Shown here piece by piece: positions 1 through 9,728 of a stretch of 64,000 bases of DNA. The notes beneath the pieces were generated by a model, which saw nothing but the letters and a program-made list of their open reading frames with translations, was not told the origin of the DNA and ran no database searches. A program made the position numbers and the translations under genes. Position 1 is the first letter of the stretch; every line of letters begins with the position of its first letter. The stretch covers positions 5,704,001 through 5,768,000 of the forward strand of contig OY755179.1 of NCBI GenBank assembly GCA_963576735.1. The letters are read 5' to 3'. The DNA comes from Bedellia somnulentella. Lineage: Eukaryota > Arthropoda > Insecta > Lepidoptera > Bedelliidae.

Positions 1-1117
1 TGATCAGCAACAGCTCTCATCTTGTAAAATGTATATACAGTACATGCCACCAACACCAACAATATGACATTCTCTATTAGCTCTACTAACAATGTGGCAA
101 TCACTTCAAACACGTAAATTAGTAATAACCACACAAATGATGATACTGTCCAGTAAAAGAAAAATGGTGATCTGTGAACAAATAATGATAATTAAATGGG
201 TATCAATTAAATGAATATTTATAAATGGTTTCAATAATATTCATACACAACGGCAATATGCCTGCCTCTTATCTTATGAATGTAAGGTACAAGCAACAAT
301 ATTACCCATATTGTTGCTTGTTGTTGTTCTGAACACCAGGTGAGATTATTGTTGTCTGATGTCTAGAAGTATAAGTAAATCTGCTACACCTTAGGGGATT
401 ATGGTGTCAACTGTTGAGATAAGTAAATGCTATGTAATGGAACATTGAAAAAGTTCCACCTCACCTTACCAAAATCTTACTATTAAACTGAAGGCTTGCT
501 TTCATGTTGAGGTTCTTAAATGTTAATTTGTATTATTGGGCGTAGCTCTGAACTTAGGGAATAACAATTTTCAACTTCTTATTCTTAGTATATAGCCTAT
601 TATACTGAAAGAATTATCAACTATTATTTTGATGCAATTTACAAATGGGACAGTATACTAGAGTTGAGTTGAATGGATGGCAGTAATCATTGTACAATAA
701 TATTTTTTTACAGAACAGAATATTATTAATATATCTTATTAACATTATATTAAAATTTACCAACTTCACTCGGTTTGATTCCAAGCAAAACAAATCTATT
801 TTAATTTAACATGACGTGATTGATTATTGCATTGAAAGAAATTAATATTGTTATGATACTTTCCAAAAAGTTAATAAATATTTGTAAACATCCAAGTCAT
901 ACCTATTGCTCTTCTCTGGCCTGGAAACCACATAGAGAGCTCCCATTGCAATCATTACCATTGCAACTATCGTCACAATATACGACAACGTTGAAATTAT
1001 CAACATCAAAGGTACAATTACGAATGGTAAAATACTATCAACACTAAACTTTTTAGTGGTACTTTTGTTTGTCACTATTAAGTACATATCTTGAATAGTC
1101 ACTCCGGCGGATGACAT
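1..1117 (-). CDS. Multi-pass membrane protein, N-terminal exons (possible DHHC palmitoyltransferase, ZDHHC23-like)
   Basis: Two coding exons on the minus strand: exon 1 at 1117-903 (ATG at 1117-1115) and exon 2 at 171-1, which runs off the window. The donor GTATGA (902-901) and the acceptor at 173-172 split an Arg codon as AG|A, so the frame is kept. The peptide begins MSSAGVTIQDMYLI, followed by at least four hydrophobic segments: ILPFVIVPLMLIIS, VTIVAMVMIAMGALYVV, then a FFFYW...LLLIYVFEV segment and a VILLVLVACTVYTFY segment. A short basic loop, RPEKSNR, separates the first and second pairs. The order of paired helices before a cytosolic loop resembles the region ahead of the DHHC cysteine-rich domain in ZDHHC23-type palmitoyltransferases. 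That is inference: the DHHC motif itself would lie outside the window. Any multi-pass protein is possible; the exon structure is far surer than the family. Confidence 0.6.
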
Positions 1118-2807
1118 CGTTACAGTTTGTTACTTTGCTTTAATTAAATAACAATTGTATTATATATTGTAAATTACCTGTAAAAACAAAAACATAGGAT
1201 AATATAACAATAGCAGGATAAGGAAAGGTAAGTGATGTGTCAACTTGAGTTGTAAATTCGAGTTAACCCGTGTTGAGGTAGGTATAAGGAAGTTAAATCG
1301 AATTGTTTACGTGCAAACTCGAATTAGTTGCCCGCTCCCCTCCTCGGCAGCGATATTTGAAATGATACTTATTATATTATTTATTACTTACCATGATATG
1401 ATGTGAACGCGTTTGAAGCATCCATCCATAATACTTATTTCCAACTAAAATCAATATATTTAAAAAAAATCGAATTAGTTTCAAAATAATGGAACTATAA
1501 TGTTTATCGCGTAATGTTATTTTTGTTAGTATTGAACTCGCGCTCCACTCATCATCATAAGAAAAATAACTTAAAAAACAAACACGTCTGATTAGTTTTA
1601 TTCGACAAAAAAACCCTTTCTAAAAGTATTTATTTGTACATTTAATGTTTTTTTTAATAAGTTTTTAAGTGTAGGGGCTACCAATATTATCAATAATGTA
1701 AACACGGTTAAATGTTGCACTCAACCTACTCTGTAAACTATATAAAACTGCAATGGGAGGTTTTCCTTTTTTTCTTTTTTTCTTCTTCCCTGTTCTCAGG
1801 ATAGATGGCGCCAGACTTGCTATGTTACTGGTAGGAACGGAACGTAACACCGTTTTTCACACTTGGATATAATGATATCGTAAAACGGAACGGACATGAA
1901 AATGTTCTGATTTGAAAGTCTAAATTAACATCAGTTTAAGCCAAGATAGCTCAAAAGTAAATAAACAAAGACGGGACTTATATTTAACATTCTTTTTGTT
2001 GTTTTTACTCGCCAAAAAGTTACTCTATGGTGCTGCGACACATGTTTTTAACGTTGTCATTGGCGAAATTATTGTGTGGCGAAATTGAGTGGTACGTAAC
2101 GTAGTTACATCAACGCCATCTACAGAGCTCTAGGAAACTATGTTGTTTTTTTATTTCTCAAAAAGAAAACCTCTCATTATAAGGCTTATATAATTTCCAA
2201 GATACGGAGTGTTGATTTTTAGTCTACGTCTACCTTTATGGGAACTAATAGCGTGTCAATATGTATCCACCCAAACAAACCTTGGCTATTTCGCGGTTGT
2301 TCGCACTTTTTTAAATACTAAGGCAGCCAAAACCATCTTATTAAAATAATAAGACATTACTAAAGCCCTATTTCCCCTAATAAATGGCCCAATATGTGAA
2401 ATAAATATGATTTAAATAATCAATAAATCCCTGTAATGACACCGCATCAGAATGTGTATAGGACTTTCCTCATCGGTCGAGGGTCTTTCGAACTACTTGG
2501 AGCCCCAATTTTCGGGGACGCAAAAAAATCAATCATAGCAATATCATTATTTTTATAAACTTAGTACATTTTTGCAGTATGATCGTTAGAGTATCTGTAT
2601 TCGTTGATGATATGACACTGGCAGCTGTTGTTTTTATCATCATAAACTACACCATCAAACGAACTCAAAACTAACCTTATTTATTTTATTTCGCCAAACG
2701 AAATAGAAATAATAGAATAACGAATAAATTGTGTTAAATACTGCACCACTCGTCGAAGCGAAAGGAAATTAAGTTATGGTATCCTGCTTTTAAGTGTTTG
2801 AAATAAA
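1118..2807. other. Intergenic, shared upstream region of two divergent genes
   Basis: This 1.7-kb AT-rich stretch lies between the minus-strand membrane-protein start and the plus-strand mRpL4 start, so the two genes are divergent. No convincing ORF, SINE or Helitron copy was recognised. Poly(A)/poly(T) runs occur near 1590-1660 and 1760-1790. No promoter element can be assigned with confidence. Confidence 0.4.
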
Positions 2808-4495
2808 ATGTCGTCTTTAATCATTAATGCCTTGAAGCGACTTCATATATCGATAACTCCTCAAATTAGAGCAAATTCCTCACTAGCATCGACATCAGCA
2901 GCTTCATTGGATAACCACCTTATCGTAACGAAAAATGAGTGGAAATACCCACCTCAATATACGAAACCCCGTGAAGTGTGGGTAGAAAACCTGGACACAA
3001 TTGAAGAGAAAAAGCTGGGCTTGTTTGAACTGCACCCATCGGTTTTTGCTACCTCACCAAGAATAGATATAATACATTCTAATGTTATATGGCAAAGGAA
3101 GTATAGGTGGGTATCGTGGGCGCATACAAAAACAAGAGCTGAAGTGAGAGGTGGTGGTAGAAAACCATGGCCACAAAAAGGTCTAGGTCGTGCAAGACAC
3201 GGTTCAATAAGATCTCCTCTTTGGCGCGGTGGCGGTATAGCTCACGGACCTAGAGCTGGCAAAACTCACTTCTTCATGCTCCCATTTCATTTAAGGCTTG
3301 CCGGCCTTACATCAACATTGTCGGCTAAGTTGGCACAAGATGATTTGCATGTTATTAAAGATCTAGAAATAGAAAATGAGGAACCTGAATATATTGAAGC
3401 TCTAATTGAGCAAAGAAACTGGGGTCCCTCAGTTTTATTTGTGGATGAGTAAGTACCTATTGCTATTTATTTGTTTTCTACAAGTATTTTTATCCTGAAA
3501 TTGGAAATAGATATATGTTGTCAAACAATTTGTATAACTGTAAATCAGGTTTTGAACCAATGAAAATGTAAGTAGTCCTGCCCGCTATTATATGAATGCG
3601 TTATCCAGATTAACAGAAATCCTTCTTATACTCAGGGCTTGAAATCCCGAAAGAGCTACATAATGGCAGTGTCTCAGACACTGAGTGAGAAAACTTTGTA
3701 AAACATGAAAATTTAGGGACTGGTCTCCATCTGCAATGTCCAGCAACCTCTTAAAAAGCCCCAATACACTTATTAGCCTCATATGACACCCCTGAAATGA
3801 TCTGATGTTCAAAAGTATAACTTATAATTTTTAAACATCACATGTTATCCTCCTTTACCACCATTTATGGGATATATGCATAAATTCATTCATTCATTCA
3901 TATACTCACGGCTATAAATCCCAAGAAGGGGTAGCCAGAGCTAAGGAATTAAAAATTCCTTAGCCACTTTTGGAAGTTACGTGGGGAAAAGATGGTAAAA
4001 TAAAGGTTGTTGGTGATGGGTCTCCAACCGCATCGCCCAAAAATCCCTTACAAAGCCCCAATACCTTTAGTCACCTTTTACGTACACCCACCGGAAGAAA
4101 TGGGGTAGTGCTATTCTAAGCCGACACTACACAGCAAAAAACAAAATCAAACAAAATGCATAAACAACAGCATAATATATGTGATTATTATAATACTAAC
4201 AGTGTAACATAACCATTTGAAATACAACTCCTTCCAAAACTGCAATATGTAAATTTTATGCTTACATTGTTTCAGCACGGATATAGCACCAAGAAACATA
4301 ACTGTTGCCACAGAGAAGTTTGGACACATCAACATTATGCCAGTTTATGGTCTGAATGTATACTCTATGCTGAAACATGAAACTTTAGTTCTCACAATGG
4401 CTGCAGCTGAAAGGATACAGGAGCGTTGTCTACATCATTTGCATGCAGTTGATGATATTGCCAAGAAAGCTGCATTTAAGTTAGATCAAGTGTAA
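2808..4495 (+). CDS. mRpL4: Mitochondrial large-subunit ribosomal protein uL4m (mRpL4)
   Basis: Two exons, 2808-3448 and 4276-4495 (TAA at 4493-4495), 286 aa. The donor GTAAGT follows GGATGA; the acceptor TTTCAG precedes CACGG; the split Asp codon (GA|C) keeps phase. Residues 1-25 look like a mitochondrial presequence: Arg/Ser/Leu rich, no acidic residues. The uL4 core is unmistakable: [20 protein letters not shown] followed by [18 protein letters not shown], the glycine/arginine-rich loop that reaches into the ribosome. The second exon has the usual uL4 closing strand, [20 protein letters not shown], then helix [18 protein letters not shown]. Length fits insect mRpL4. The product is a structural part of the mitochondrial 39S subunit. 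The 0.83-kb intron holds two copies of element C. AATAAA-like signals lie about 75 bp past the stop. ATG 2808 is the first ATG of the open frame. Confidence 0.96.
3632..3795 (-). repeat. Element C, old diverged copy in mRpL4 intron
   Basis: The order of landmarks matches element C read backwards: 'actcagggcttgaaatcccg', then 'gactggtctccatctgcaat', then 'aaaaagccccaatacact' and 'tagcctcatatgacacccc'. Many substitutions make this an old copy. Confidence 0.6.
3899..4135 (-). repeat. Element C (SINE-like), near-complete copy
   Basis: A clear copy with all landmarks: 'atactcacggctataaatcc', 'ggtagccagagctaaggaat', 'ggtgatgggtctccaaccgc', 'tagtgctattctaagccgac' and 'actacacagc'. It lies in the mRpL4 intron, antisense to the gene, a few hundred bases before exon 2. 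Confidence 0.85.
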
Positions 4496-4647
4496 ATGTA
4501 TTTCTTTTTGTAGTTTGTAGTTATATTATATAGTTGTTAAAATATATTTTGACTTATTATTACTGAAAATAATAAATAATCTTCACTGAGAGATTACAAA
4601 TATGGGTTTTTCTAAGGTTATTAGTTGGGTCAATACCAAACAGTTCA

Positions 4648-5455
4648 TCTATACTTATAATAAATCTGTAGAGAGGTCAATTCTGTACATGAAATATATT
4701 TTCAAAATAACTATCAGGTGGTGATTAGGGATCGATACTGATGCCAAAACTGCAATCAGTAAAATTTTTGTCTGTCTGTCTGTCTGTCTGTTGGTTTGTA
4801 TGTTCCTTATGGAAACAAAAACTACTCGACGGATTTTAACGAAACTTCAAATCAAATCAAATCAAATATTCTTTATTGTTCTGACATAATTAACAAAAAG
4901 CATTAAATTACAATCACATTATTAAATTATTATAAAATTATATTCACATTACTAAATTAAACTATTTTTATTCGAGGGTAGGAACAATGCTTCATAAAGT
5001 TAACTAACGTATTATATTGTAACGTATTACTTGGTACAATTATTCTCCATACTCCTGGGCAGGTTTTTGTATACTTTCCAGCAGAGTAGTAAAGGGAAAT
5101 TTTGGGAAAACGGCAGAAGTTACTACATTTTTTAAGCTTCCGTCGCGTATGCAGCCTTAATGGTTAAACTTACATAGAAATCATGTATGACGGAAATATT
5201 CTTCATAAAATTATCTAAAAAAAAATCCTCAACAGTTTATGTCTATCTTTTACGGTTGACTCACAATAACACGTGTAATTCCTGATAGCTTAGCAGTTCG
5301 GAACATTCTGATTATATTTGTTTACTCTTACGTTTGTAAACTTCTCACTCATCCCTAATTTAAAAAAGGTAACATTATTACCTACTCAATAAAAAAAGAA
5401 TCATAGAAATCGGTAAAAACAACGCTACCCGTGCGAAGCTGGGACGATCCACTAG
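4648..5455 (+). mobile_element. Non-autonomous Helitron, family A, copy 1
   Basis: Starts TCTATACTTATAATAAATC, contains a short (GTCT)5 tract, and ends GCGAAGCTGGGACGATCCAC-TAG with host T after it. These are the usual Helitron marks: 5-prime TC, 3-prime CTAG inside an A/T target, no target duplication, no TIRs. No Rep/helicase ORF is present. Five other copies lie in the window, allowing alignment of ends. This copy carries a 181-bp insertion (4848-5028). Confidence 0.85.
4848..5028 (-). repeat. Retroelement tail inserted in Helitron A copy 1
   Basis: Compared with the other A copies, extra sequence interrupts the conserved 'cgaaactt|ggtacaatt'. It begins with a (CAAAT)n-type repeat followed by 'attctttattgttctgac', which read on the minus strand is a LINE/SINE-like 3-prime end with a simple-repeat tail. 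A 4-bp duplication, ACTT, flanks it (4844-4847 and 5029-5032). Family not identified. Confidence 0.6.
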
Positions 5456-5462
5456 TAATAAA

Positions 5463-6334
5463 TCTATACTTATAATAAATCTGTAGAGAGGTCAATTCTG
5501 TACATGAAATATATTTTTAAAATTACTATCAGGGGGTGATTAGGGATCGATACTGATGCCAAAAATGCAATCAGTGAAATTTTTGTCTGTCTGTCTGTCG
5601 GTTTGTATGTTCCTTATGGAAACAAAAACTACTCGACGGATTTTGACAAAACTTGGCACAATTATTCTTCTTACTCCTGGGCAGGTTATGGGTAGTGAAG
5701 GGGAATTTTGGGAAAACGGGAGAAGTTACTTCATTTTTTAAGCTTCCGTCGCGTGTGCAGCCTTAATGGTTAAAGTTACATAGAAACTACGTTTGACAGA
5801 AATATTCTACATAAAATTGTCTAAAAAATATTCCGCAACAGCATATGTCTATCTTTTATGGTTGACTCACAAAAACACGTGTAACTCCTGATAGCTTAAC
5901 AGTTCGGAGCATTCTGATAATATTTGTTTCTCTTACGTTTATAATACTCTCAATCACCCTTATTTAAAAAGTTAACGTTATTACCTACTCAATAAAAAAA
6001 GAATCATAGAAATCGGTACAGAAACACCAAAATTATACATGAAACATAATAGTCGTACGCGATCAAAACCAAATCTTTACTTATTTACATATTACCTACT
6101 AGATGGCGCCAGTAGTTGCATCAATTAAAACCTAAAAATTAGCTTAATTTCTGAGATACTGATCTGAACCGTTCATAAAAGCGGTTTCAAAATCACAAAG
6201 TTACACTATATTCAGACACGAGTGCTGTAAGTTGTAATAAAGGCGCTAACTTCATAACGCTTGAGCAGTGATTGAAAAAATCTCCGATATTTTTAAAACT
6301 ACGCTACCCGTGCGAAGCGGGGCCGATCCACTAT
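5463..6334 (+). mobile_element. Non-autonomous Helitron, family A, copy 2
   Basis: Same 5-prime TCTATACTTATAATAAATC and same body as copy 1, with (GTCT)3. The 3-prime end is GCGAAGCGGGGCCGATCCAC-TAT, so the last G of CTAG is lost. It begins only about 7 bp after copy 1 ends, giving a head-to-tail pair. Confidence 0.85.
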
Positions 6335-6350
6335 AAAGAATAAAAGAAAA

Positions 6351-6389
6351 AATCCCCACATGAGGTTTTCATGAACAAAAAGATTTAAA
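6351..6389 (+). repeat. SINE E tail fragment
   Basis: The stretch 'aatccccacatgaggttttc' continuing to 'atgaacaaaaagatttaaa' is the 3-prime end of SINE E, seen also near 26.7, 50.7 and 52.3 kb. There is no tRNA-like head here. Confidence 0.7.
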
Positions 6390-7097
6390 CAAACAGTTAT
6401 TCTTTGAAAAGCAATCCCAGCCATGAGTTGTGGATCATGGATCACACCAAGTAGTCCTGATGCAGATTTTTACGACGCAGTCAGAGTGCTCATAAGATGC
6501 TCTAGCTAGGTGATCTACATAAGACAATGGCTCCTTGTTCACCACACCACCAACACGTCGCTAGTTGTCTTCAGTGGACTATATCACTCTATGGAGTCGC
6601 ATAAGCAATGCCACTAAATTGCAGTAGTAATTGCAGTAACAAGTTATATTCTTAGGAGAGAAAGGCCAGAAGGAAAAAATATGTATTGGGTGAAAACAAT
6701 ATGTATATAAAAGGTTACATAATTGATATTTGATCAGTGTTCAAAAATACACATTTTCCAATCCTGCTCATGTTGTTTTTGTGAAAGGAAATCTAGTTTC
6801 TTTTATAATTCGATAACCAATTTCTTATTAAAACATAGAGAGTGAGACCTATGATCGTGCTACGTTGATGAACATCTTGCTTCTTCCGAGAGGGGCGATT
6901 ACATACTCGGCCACTCACTTAGACGAAAAAGGAATGCTTGTTACAAGAAAATAGCCTTTTAGTTAGATTGACTAAAAGTACTTCATAGCAATTTACATTA
7001 AATGACGGAGATACAGAGCGAGGCCTGGAAAACTGAAATGATAACATCGAAAACTTTATATCTTAAATTTCAATGTTCTTCGTAAAATATTACATAA
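6390..7097. other. No feature recognised
   Basis: About 0.7 kb of intergenic sequence of moderate complexity. No long ORF, no recognised repeat, and no splice-compatible exon could be supported. Confidence 0.3.
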
Positions 7098-8006
7098 CAT
7101 AACATAATCGTTCACGCCGAATATCCCCGAAGGGGTTGGCAGAGGTACTAATACTTCTGAACATCACGTGACATTGTCACCTGGTGTTCAGAGTACCCAC
7201 GTTTTGCATGGACAGTGTACTCACGTGATAGGGGCCTATCGCCGTTTTTGTACGAATAAAAAAAATAAATAAAAATATCTTTATTAACATAATTATTTTA
7301 ACAATGTAAATGAACAATGGTTCCCGCACTAGGTTAAATCCTGTATTGCGGGTAACCTTACACGATAGTTTTTTTTAATTTAAACATATTATTATTATTT
7401 TTTAAATTAAGACTAAGTTTAACACTAAGAACCACACAGAAAAGCTATGTGAATATTACTACTAATTTATAAATAAAAAATAATAGAAAAGAAACTTATA
7501 GAAAAGAAACTTAATAGAAAAGAAACTTATACTAATAGAATGAATATGTCTGTGTGTGCCTTGTGTGTATGGAGTGTGTGTGCGTGTGTGGAATGTGTGT
7601 GTGTGTGTGTTTGTGTGCAAGTTTATTTTTGAACGATTAGTACGTCTTCAGTTTCATCATATGTCAAACTTTTCAAACATTCTGTTATCACTTTTTTTAA
7701 TTCGTATCTACTCATATTTTTTATTTGCAACATTTTATTAAATTTATTATAAATATATCCTCCAAGAAATAACATAAATCTGCCAGAAAAAAATGTTCGC
7801 AGTTTAGGAATACACTGAAACGAATACACTGTCACATGACTAAGTACAACTCAGCCATGATGTTTTCCCTCACCGTTAACAACCGTGATAAATTAACCAC
7901 ACATATGTCTTTAGAAAAGACAAATTGGTGTAGGCCCGACCCGGGATTTGAACACTAGTCGCTTGCACGTCAACCGGTGTTCTACCCACTGAGCTATCAC
8001 GTCGTC
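7098..8006 (-). mobile_element. SINE B copy, split by a LINE 3-prime fragment
   Basis: Minus-strand tRNA-derived SINE B. The tail and body lie at 7098-7258 ('cataacataacataatcg', 'ccccgaaggggttggcagag') and the rest of body and tRNA-like head at 7820-8006 ('tgtaggcccgacccgggatt', 'ctacccactgagctatcacg'). Box B (GGTTCGAATCC-like) and box A (TAGCTCAGTGGGTAGAA-like) are readable on the minus strand. The two parts are separated by an insertion with a 7-bp duplication, ACGAATA. Confidence 0.85.
7259..7819 (-). mobile_element. 5-prime-truncated LINE inserted in SINE B
   Basis: Flanked by ACGAATA at 7252-7258 and 7820-7826, the expected mark of target-primed retroposition. On the minus strand 7819-7623 encodes a C-terminal LINE ORF2 piece that includes GGYIYNKFNKML and LKKVITECLKSLTYDETEDV, typical of the end of CR1/Jockey-type ORF2. 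A 3-prime UTR follows with a (CA)n microsatellite (seen as TG on the plus strand, 7560-7620) and an AT-rich tail. Only the last 65 or so codons remain. Confidence 0.7.
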
Positions 8007-8243
8007 GTAAAATATTAGTGCGTCCAAAATTCTTTTACTATTATTTTTGTCATGTTTTCTCTCTGTATTCATGGCAATTATGACTTACGCATGATTTTTA
8101 CTATCATTACATATGTTAATAATCATATGATGTGCTATACTAAAAAAAGATTAGCAAGACATTCAACTTTACAATTCTCAGCCAATGCTTAAATTTTAAA
8201 AGATAAAAAATTATACATTAAATTTCCGTGTATGGTAACGATA

Positions 8244-8453
8244 CTAGAGGACGACCATGGAGAACATATTTGGATCTAATAAAGTGTGCTCAAAAAGGCG
8301 GCTATCTGAAGTATGAAGAATAAAAGGCCATGTACAGAAATAATGATGGATGGATGTAAACGAAGCTAGAGAGGTTTGCCAGGATCATTCCTACTGGCAA
8401 TCAATAGTCCCTGCCTACCCCACTGGGAATTAATGGCGCAAGTATATGTAAAG
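8244..8453 (+). mobile_element. LINE D, 3-prime end fragment
   Basis: The sequence encodes, with breaks, the end of a LINE ORF: a RGRPWRTYLDL motif, then KLERFARII, then SLPTPLGING, close to [11 protein letters not shown]...ACMKR...NEAREVC...WRSIVSAYP in better copies in this window. It ends with 'aagtatatgt', a worn form of the family tail. Confidence 0.65.
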
Positions 8454-9647
8454 GATTATCTGACTTGCATTGCAACCACAAGAGAAAGGTGATGCTATTC
8501 TAACACTAACAAAACATGTGATGTGAAGTGTGTGGAAAGCTGCTTACTGATGCAAATGTGCGATAGAGATGGCTGTTTTATACCACGCAATAACTAGTAA
8601 AAGGGTTGCTCGTACTAGCTATGCAGAACTCTATCTATCTGCTATATTATAGCAGTATTGGTTAAACCAAATAGACCAAGATATATATTAAAATTAATAA
8701 AAACAAACATAATATATATCTCATAACCTTTATTTTATTCATGTCATCAAACTAACTGTTATTTATCTAACTAATATATTTACAGACTTTCTAAGGCACT
8801 GGCTTAATATACCTAACCACAGAGATATTTAATATCAAATTAAAAAAATAAAGATTTCATATATTGTCAACTTTTCCAGTATAATGCATTAAACAATACT
8901 AGTTTAAAAGGTGAAGACATTGGACTTCTGATCTCACAAAATACAGATTACAACTCCTCATTATACAAGCAAACTATTTCGAAGAATGTATAGATTCTGC
9001 AAGAATTACTTTTTGGCCCTATTTTCTCAGAATTGTAGGTACATTAAAATACAAGGTGAGCAATAATATTATGTTTATGAGGTATCTCTAGAAAGTGAAT
9101 GCATCATAACATAACATATGTACTTTGAATTTTATTTTTACACAAAGTTTTTTTAATTACATACATATTCACACCTCCATAAGTTCTAATTGGGGTGGGC
9201 AGATACTATCGCTCACCACTTTGTACCAACAGCCAGCTTGTTCTACATTTATAAATCTTTTCATGATTCCCCTTTTATAATTGCACAACCATAAGTACAC
9301 TATTTTACAGCTGAGTGGGGCCCATGAGCAAGTGGTATTGATTATTTTTAATTACATTTCTTTTTTCTTATGTATAGACAGTCTTATTGTTTTTAAATTT
9401 GTCATTATAATTATTACTTTTCTACTCCTGCTATATTTTTTGACTTATCAGAGATTACACAACATTGTGGCAGAGTAAATATTTTTCAGTAAGTGTATTA
9501 CTCTTAACATCTGAGAACCATTTTGTAAAGTGAAACGCTCAAAATCAAAAGAGGATTTACGGCGAGTGAAAATTATGCAAACCTTATTTATATGATAAAA
9601 ATAACACTGATACAAACAACTTTACAGGTTTTTCTTTCCTAGAGTGT
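8454..9647. other. Mostly unassigned AT-rich sequence with one LINE D relic
   Basis: Contains a LINE D relic on the minus strand at 9176-9270 ('ctaattggggtgggcagata' and 'atcttttcatgattcccctt'). The rest shows no gene. An open stretch at 9281-9478 is hydrophobic and AT-driven, with no homologue recognised. The 3-prime UTR of the HYLS1-like gene probably extends into the right side. Confidence 0.4.
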
Positions 9648-9719
9648 AGGGGCGTTTTCTTAAGCTACTCCGAAGGCAGTCATAGGGGCGTTTTCTTAAG
9701 CTACTCCGAAGGCAGTCAT
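9648..9719. repeat. 36-bp tandem duplication next to the HYLS1-like stop codon
   Basis: Two identical 36-bp units, 9648-9683 and 9684-9719, each running from 'aggggcgttttc' to 'gaaggcagtcat'. They lie just 3-prime of the stop codon (9729-9731), so probably in the 3-prime UTR. Confidence 0.9.
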
Positions 9720-9728
9720 GTCAAAGTG

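Noticed and set aside
1665..1850. 61-codon minus-strand ORF
   Set aside because: Mostly the translation of a poly(T)/(C) tract (KKKKRKK); no support as a gene.
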